Shown here: piece by piece, positions 59,801-64,000 of the stretch
How the letters are laid out: each line of letters opens with the position of its first letter
Position numbering within the stretch: position 1 is the first letter of the stretch
Assembly: GCA_903813345.2 (NCBI GenBank)
Contig: CAIIXF020000003.1
Location: 20,538,931-20,602,930 of the forward strand
Reading direction: 5' to 3'
Length of the DNA stretch: 64,000 nt
Source of the DNA: Owenia fusiformis
Taxonomy: Eukaryota > Annelida > Polychaeta > Sabellida > Oweniidae
Translations under genes and position numbers: made by a program
Notes under the pieces: generated by a model
Databases searched by the model: none
What the model was told of the DNA's origin: nothing
What the model saw: only the letters and a program-made list of their open reading frames with translations

Positions 59801-62234
59801 GTGGGAATTCTATGTTTTTAATACAGCTCTGGTATCTTTTTCATTCACGTATTGACCAGTATACAGAAGACTGCCACTGTGGAAAAACCATTAATACTTT
59901 CGCTTGCAACCATCAGCCTGAAATATTTGCAATCTATACTACAGGTGTAACAACATAATTTATTTTACCACACCAGTCCTGAGAAAACGAATCGACAGCC
60001 TCAGCACCTACATAGTTATGCATATTAAGAATTAAATCTGTAACATTGCGTTCAATGTTGTCTGCGAATATGTGTACAGTATATACTCCCCGTTTTGTAT
60101 CTAAAAAGTTGAAGATATTCCAGTATATATCCCCAGTCATTATAATTTATCATTTTGCTGATGGACTCAGCATTTTGGGTTAGTTCCCGCGGAATCCATT
60201 CAGGCTTCAAAACCTCGATTCGCTGCAAACATATTTCACGAATATCAACGGAAAGTTTCTGAATTTCTTATATCATGCTACCCTTGTTTACTATATTCAC
60301 TACACCAGTGTTGTCCGTGAATCAACAAACAATTCGACATTTTAACTATCTAGACAAAGTAATCAACACCCCTTAAACTTTTTGTTCACAGAGCTTTTGA
60401 TTTCTAAGTTTCTGACCATTTTTGATAACATACATAATTCTCTATATTCCACTACATATTCTCCACAAGCCTTACTCGAGACGATGCATCCGAATAAACA
60501 ACTCTGGAGTGTTCAGGACACGTTTTAAAAACCTTTCCATTCAATCTCTCAAGATTATTTTCACTTGAAACACAATTATTGCTTGGCTTGATCAGCTATC
60601 TTGATAAGACATCCCAGTATAATCTAGGACAACTATTTTTTTTTTGAAACCCCCTTGTTTTGTGACTATATCACCTGTTGCACCCTGGCAGATTTTACTT
60701 TTCTAATTATGGAAGCCACAACCCTTGGAGTGATCACATAGCCTGTACTGTACGAAACTTTTTACGGTTTCACTTCCGGGATATAATTAATTTCCTTTTC
60801 AAATCCCGACCAAACCTTAGCCAAACCAAACCAAAACGAGTTTTGAGTGAACTTCCAGATAGGAACAAATCCAAATCGAATCAAATCGGACCTTATAGTA
60901 TTTATAATTATCTCAAACATTTAAGTCCACTATTTCCGGTCCTGATTGCATCATCCAAGAATATTAAAATCTGAATCCAAAAGCCTTCCAATGTTTGACC
61001 AAGTATCTGACTTTATACGGTGATAGGATTGACAACCTTAGAAACTTCAACTGTTTAATATATACAACCCTGTTCAAACAACCGTTCTTTATTTTCCTCT
61101 ACAAATGTTTTAATTTTAAAATGCAAATCTGTTGCTTTTTTATAATTCTAGTTCTTTGGTATGACTCAAACCGAATTTTCTAACCATTTTCAATAACATC
61201 AATTATGTAAAGATTAGCTCTCACCGATTTCAAAAACGCTACATTTTCTTTCAATTTTCCTTTTACAGTTTGATTCTTTTACTATTTTGATTACATATAT
61301 AGTTCAGATGTATACTTAACTTCTGGTTATTGCTGCTACTTTGAGCAGATGTCTCTTTGACAATCTCTGGACCAACACCTAGTCATGTAGCAGCAGAAAC
61401 AAATACCGTTGCCTCTGAACCGCCGTCCTGTTGTAGTTCTGATTGTTCTGAAGGAACCACGCCTATCGAGACCTCCGCCTGCTGTAGATGACAAACCACC
61501 TCCGCCTCTGAAACTGACTTTATTTTTAGGTACTATGTTCTGATATATTGAACTGATGATTTATCTCACTTCAAGAATGAGCTTGACGTAATATCTTCTT
61601 GTCATCGTCGCTGAATCTGCAGTTTCTTACGTTCATATTTTTCTACTACACACACTTATGGAGATTCATCAGCTATTTTAACCTATTCTATTTCATTAAT
61701 TATTCAAAACCATACCTTCTGCCAGGACACTCACTTCGCCCTGCACATCTCGGTCTCCACCATCTTCTAGACATTTGGAAGTATTTTATCCAATATCTCA
61801 GAGTTGTATTCATACCGTTTCTCTCGTCTTTTCTTCTGTAACTTTGTTTCTGTTTCCAACTTCCTCGCCAGTTTTGAACCATCTTTGAACAATTCACGTT
61901 TTCTTCGTTCTCCATTCTGAGTCTCAGTTGCTTATTTTAGTATATAGCAAAAGTCTCAATTGCAAGTTTCAATAAATTTAGCAAATGCTGCCGTGTTAGC
62001 GTCACAAAGCCGAATGACTCAAAACCTATTTCCTAAACATAAATCACTCACAACTCATTCAATCAATACCACCGTTTGTCGTCACTTAAATAGAACAGAA
62101 CATACTCAAATATACACCACCGTAACAAACTATAGAACACCTTCTCCAAATCTGATATCAAAACAGTGTGAAGTACCTGTATTAAATAATTTTCAAACTT
62201 ATTCGCTACGCTCAATCGATAGAAAATATCATTA
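56886..62234 (-). mobile_element. Decayed tyrosine-recombinase retrotransposon (DIRS/Ngaro/PAT group) with split direct repeats
   Basis: Read on the minus strand: A1 (61973-62234, 262 bp), degraded ORFs, then B1 (58892-58972) fused to A2 (58634-58895), 1.67 kb of subrepeats, and B2 (56886-56966). A1/A2 and B1/B2 are direct repeats. This is the A1...B1A2...B2 layout of PAT/Ngaro-type elements. Coding remnants: a Gly/Arg-rich GNGICFCCYMTRC stretch near 61400 (possible Gag); RNase H-type VNIVNKGSM, IEVLKPEWIPREL, HIFADNIERN and GAEAVDSFSQDWCGKINYVV (59934-60330); and a recombinase N-terminus-like SGEPKTIENYAYKFSKWN (59416-59616). Many stops and shifts mean it is dead. Confidence 0.78.
56990..58280. 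repeat. Subrepeats within the retrotransposon (CCTCGGAGGCA family)
   Basis: Seven or so diverged units of about 140-165 bases share GATGCCCCGGAGGCAAAATTCAATAATAGTCCAATGATCTGATCATAATCCTGGCAT and CCTCAGAGGTAAACTT words (in pieces). They are followed by two copies of an 85-base unit (58091, 58194: ATGGTCACTCCTTGCCCAAA). They fill the space between repeats A2 and B2. Confidence 0.75.
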
Positions 62235-62509
62235 TTGAGATCAGGATATTTTGTATTGACTGTAAAAATAAAAAATCCATTTTATATTTTTGATGTACTG
62301 GCCAGAACAAAATAGCAAGTTGAAAAGTGCAATATCAGTGTTGTGTCATCTAAGAAGTGCATTGTGCACCCAGTAATAACAGGCGAAATGCTTATGCAGG
62401 TCAGATACTATGTGTTGTATGGTTGCCAAGGTGATGAAACTGTCAATCGGTGTCAACCTATTTAAATTAGGTCATCTAGGTGTCAAGCTGGTGAGATTCT
62501 TGTATTCTT

Positions 62510-63410
62510 GTGTTCAGAATCAGTTGCAAGAAAAGCTGGAAGCGGGAGACCAAGAAGCGCATGAACTGGAGAAAATCAGGCTCGTGTTAAGGAACTGATC
62601 GCATCGCAGGAAGATAAAGCTGGGACACACAAATCTGTTAGGGAAATTGCTAAGGATCTGAATGTCAGAAAATCGTCTGTTTCAAGAATGACTAAATAAC
62701 TTGAGTCAAAACCATTCAAGCGGATACGGGTGTCTCGAAGAGATCAAAATGTCAGAGGAAAAAGAAAAACCAGATGCAGAAATCTAAATGATCGTTATTC
62801 AGCTGTCAAGAAAATGGTATTTACTGATGAAAAATGATTTCACCCTTGAAATAGCCTAAAATCGCCAGAATGATCGTGTGTACGGTAAAAGGAAATGTGA
62901 TATCGAACCCAATCGACTATATCATGAGACTTCTCGTTTTTCTAAATAACTCATGGTCCCTGCGGGAGTATCGTGGGGAGGAAAAACTGAAATCCACTTT
63001 ATTGACACTGAGAAAAAACAAAAGTCAATAGTGAAAGTTACATGAAACTTTTAGATGATAATCTGCTCCCTGATTGTCGGAGACTTTATCCTAGGACAGG
63101 ACGGGGCCCCCTCATATACCAGTCGAGTGACACAAGCCTATTTTGAGGAAGCTACTCCAATGTTTATCAAGAAAGATAAGTGGCCTCCTCCCGACTGTAA
63201 TCCAATGGATTATTCGATCTGGACTCTTTGAAGGAAAAAGTGTACCATAGACATAATGACAAGTTCAAAGAGCAGGAATTAAAGGAAAGGATTTTTTCTT
63301 CTTGGGAGGATATCAGTTTAGATAAAATTCGCAAGAGCATATCAGGATGGAAAAATGGCTGCGATTTGTAGTGGAAGAGGATGGAGGGCATATTGAACAC
63401 AGGTTAAAAT
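62510..63410 (+). pseudogene. Decayed Tc1/mariner-superfamily transposase
   Basis: Fragments in family order across frames: helix-turn-helix SVREIAKDLNVRKSSVSRM; VFTDEK (first catalytic Asp region); NDRVYGKRKC; VPAGVSWGGKTEIHFID; WPPPDCNPMDYSIWTL (third acidic site region, canonical PDxNPxDY); KEKVYHRHNDKFKEQELKER. A run of stops and shifts means no intact protein. The last segment ends with EEDGGHIEH near 63400. Confidence 0.87.
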
Positions 63411-63576
63411 AGGCAAGTTGCCCTGATATTGTATTTTTTGACTTGCATTTCTGTATTAAGCAATTCTCACAGAATCTATATCAGATTGCATTGACATTTT
63501 CAGTGCTTGCTGGAAACAGCCTAAAGTTGGTCCATGAGAATTTTCAAAGATTGACTCTAAAATAATCATGGTATTA

Positions 63577-64000
63577 CGAGGGGTGATCAATAAGTAATGG
63601 ACGCTTTTTTACACAGATGCTTTTTATAGACCAATCCCTTCGATTTTCTTACCAGTGATTCATCATTCAATTATCTATCAGCCCTGAAGATTTGAAGACA
63701 AAATATATAATACATGTTGATATATCCTCATTTCTGTGAAGGGGGTACGGGTACCCCGGGACCGACATTTACGTCACATATTCTGAAGATATTTAACATG
63801 CAATGCAGTTGAATGCAGGCTGAACAAAACAAACCATTATGGTCATGAATTACCCCATTTTGTTATGCCATAGTTGATTTTGAATATTTTATCATCACTT
63901 TGTGGTATTCATGCCACATTCATTCCGTAGGGCCCTCTAAATAGGTTCCATCAAGTGCTACATGTACACAATTCATCATCCTCTTAACTCAAGATTGGCA
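63577..64000. mobile_element. Possible mariner/MITE end at the right edge
   Basis: ACGAGGGGTGATCAATAAGTAATGG at 63577-63601 resembles mariner-type terminal repeats and the ends of element X (CAAGGGGTGATCAACAAATAACG). The partner end would lie beyond base 64000. Nothing else is recognised to the window end. Confidence 0.35.

Noticed and set aside
58634-62234. LTR retrotransposon with 262-bp LTRs
   Set aside because: The second direct-repeat pair (B1/B2) and the RNase H/recombinase-like remnants fit a split-repeat DIRS/Ngaro/PAT element better, and no integrase or protease was recognised.
58630-62238. Duplicate 88-92 aa ORFs in the two 262-bp repeats
   Set aside because: They lie in non-coding repeat A of the retrotransposon, on the strand opposite to its coding remnants.

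Overview
The window is eukaryotic, AT-rich nuclear DNA from an invertebrate animal. Genes are split by many short GT-AG introns, the encoded proteins are metazoan, and introns and intergenic space are full of foldback/MITE-like elements. Three tandem genes combine chitin-binding (peritrophin-like) Cys modules with a LamG-like domain. That combination is known from Pif/BMSP-type shell-matrix proteins, so I infer a lophotrochozoan, most likely a mollusc. The species is not determinable by eye.

Layout. (1) 57-9018, minus: cyclin E, eight exons visible, C-terminal exons lie off the left edge. (2) 9019-10193: a compact head-to-head intergenic region with an E2F-type site, an NRF1-like palindrome and a CCAAT box. 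(3) 10194-16288, plus: a complete six-exon gene for a BtpA-family protein (F13E9.13-like, 269 aa). (4) 17912-55825, minus: three paralogous LamG + chitin-binding genes, A (17912-25988), B (37339-45839) and C (48452-55825), with matching exon phases. B is damaged in one Cys module. A has one 401-nt exon where C has three. (5) Between A and B: a mobile-element-like zinc-finger ORF with one in-frame stop (minus), a decayed PIF/Harbinger transposase (plus), a two-exon GT32-like glycosyltransferase with a stop at its exon junction (plus), and a nested pair of foldback elements. (6) 56886-62234: a decayed tyrosine-recombinase retrotransposon of the DIRS/Ngaro/PAT group (minus), recognised by RNase H and recombinase-like fragments and by a split direct-repeat layout A1 ... 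B1A2 ... B2. (7) 62510-63410, plus: a decayed Tc1/mariner transposase.

The most striking structures are a 4.35-kb foldback (19157-23506) whose 1.5-kb arms enclose a minisatellite that itself reverses orientation; the B/C paralogue comparison, which gives empty sites dating several insertions and a single-copy precursor of a seven-unit minisatellite; a promoter-like motif cluster carried by a copy-B-specific insertion; and the split-repeat retrotransposon. No tRNA, rRNA or CRISPR was recognised. All exon boundaries are hand-read splice predictions checked for phase. The 5' ends of genes A, B and C were not found.
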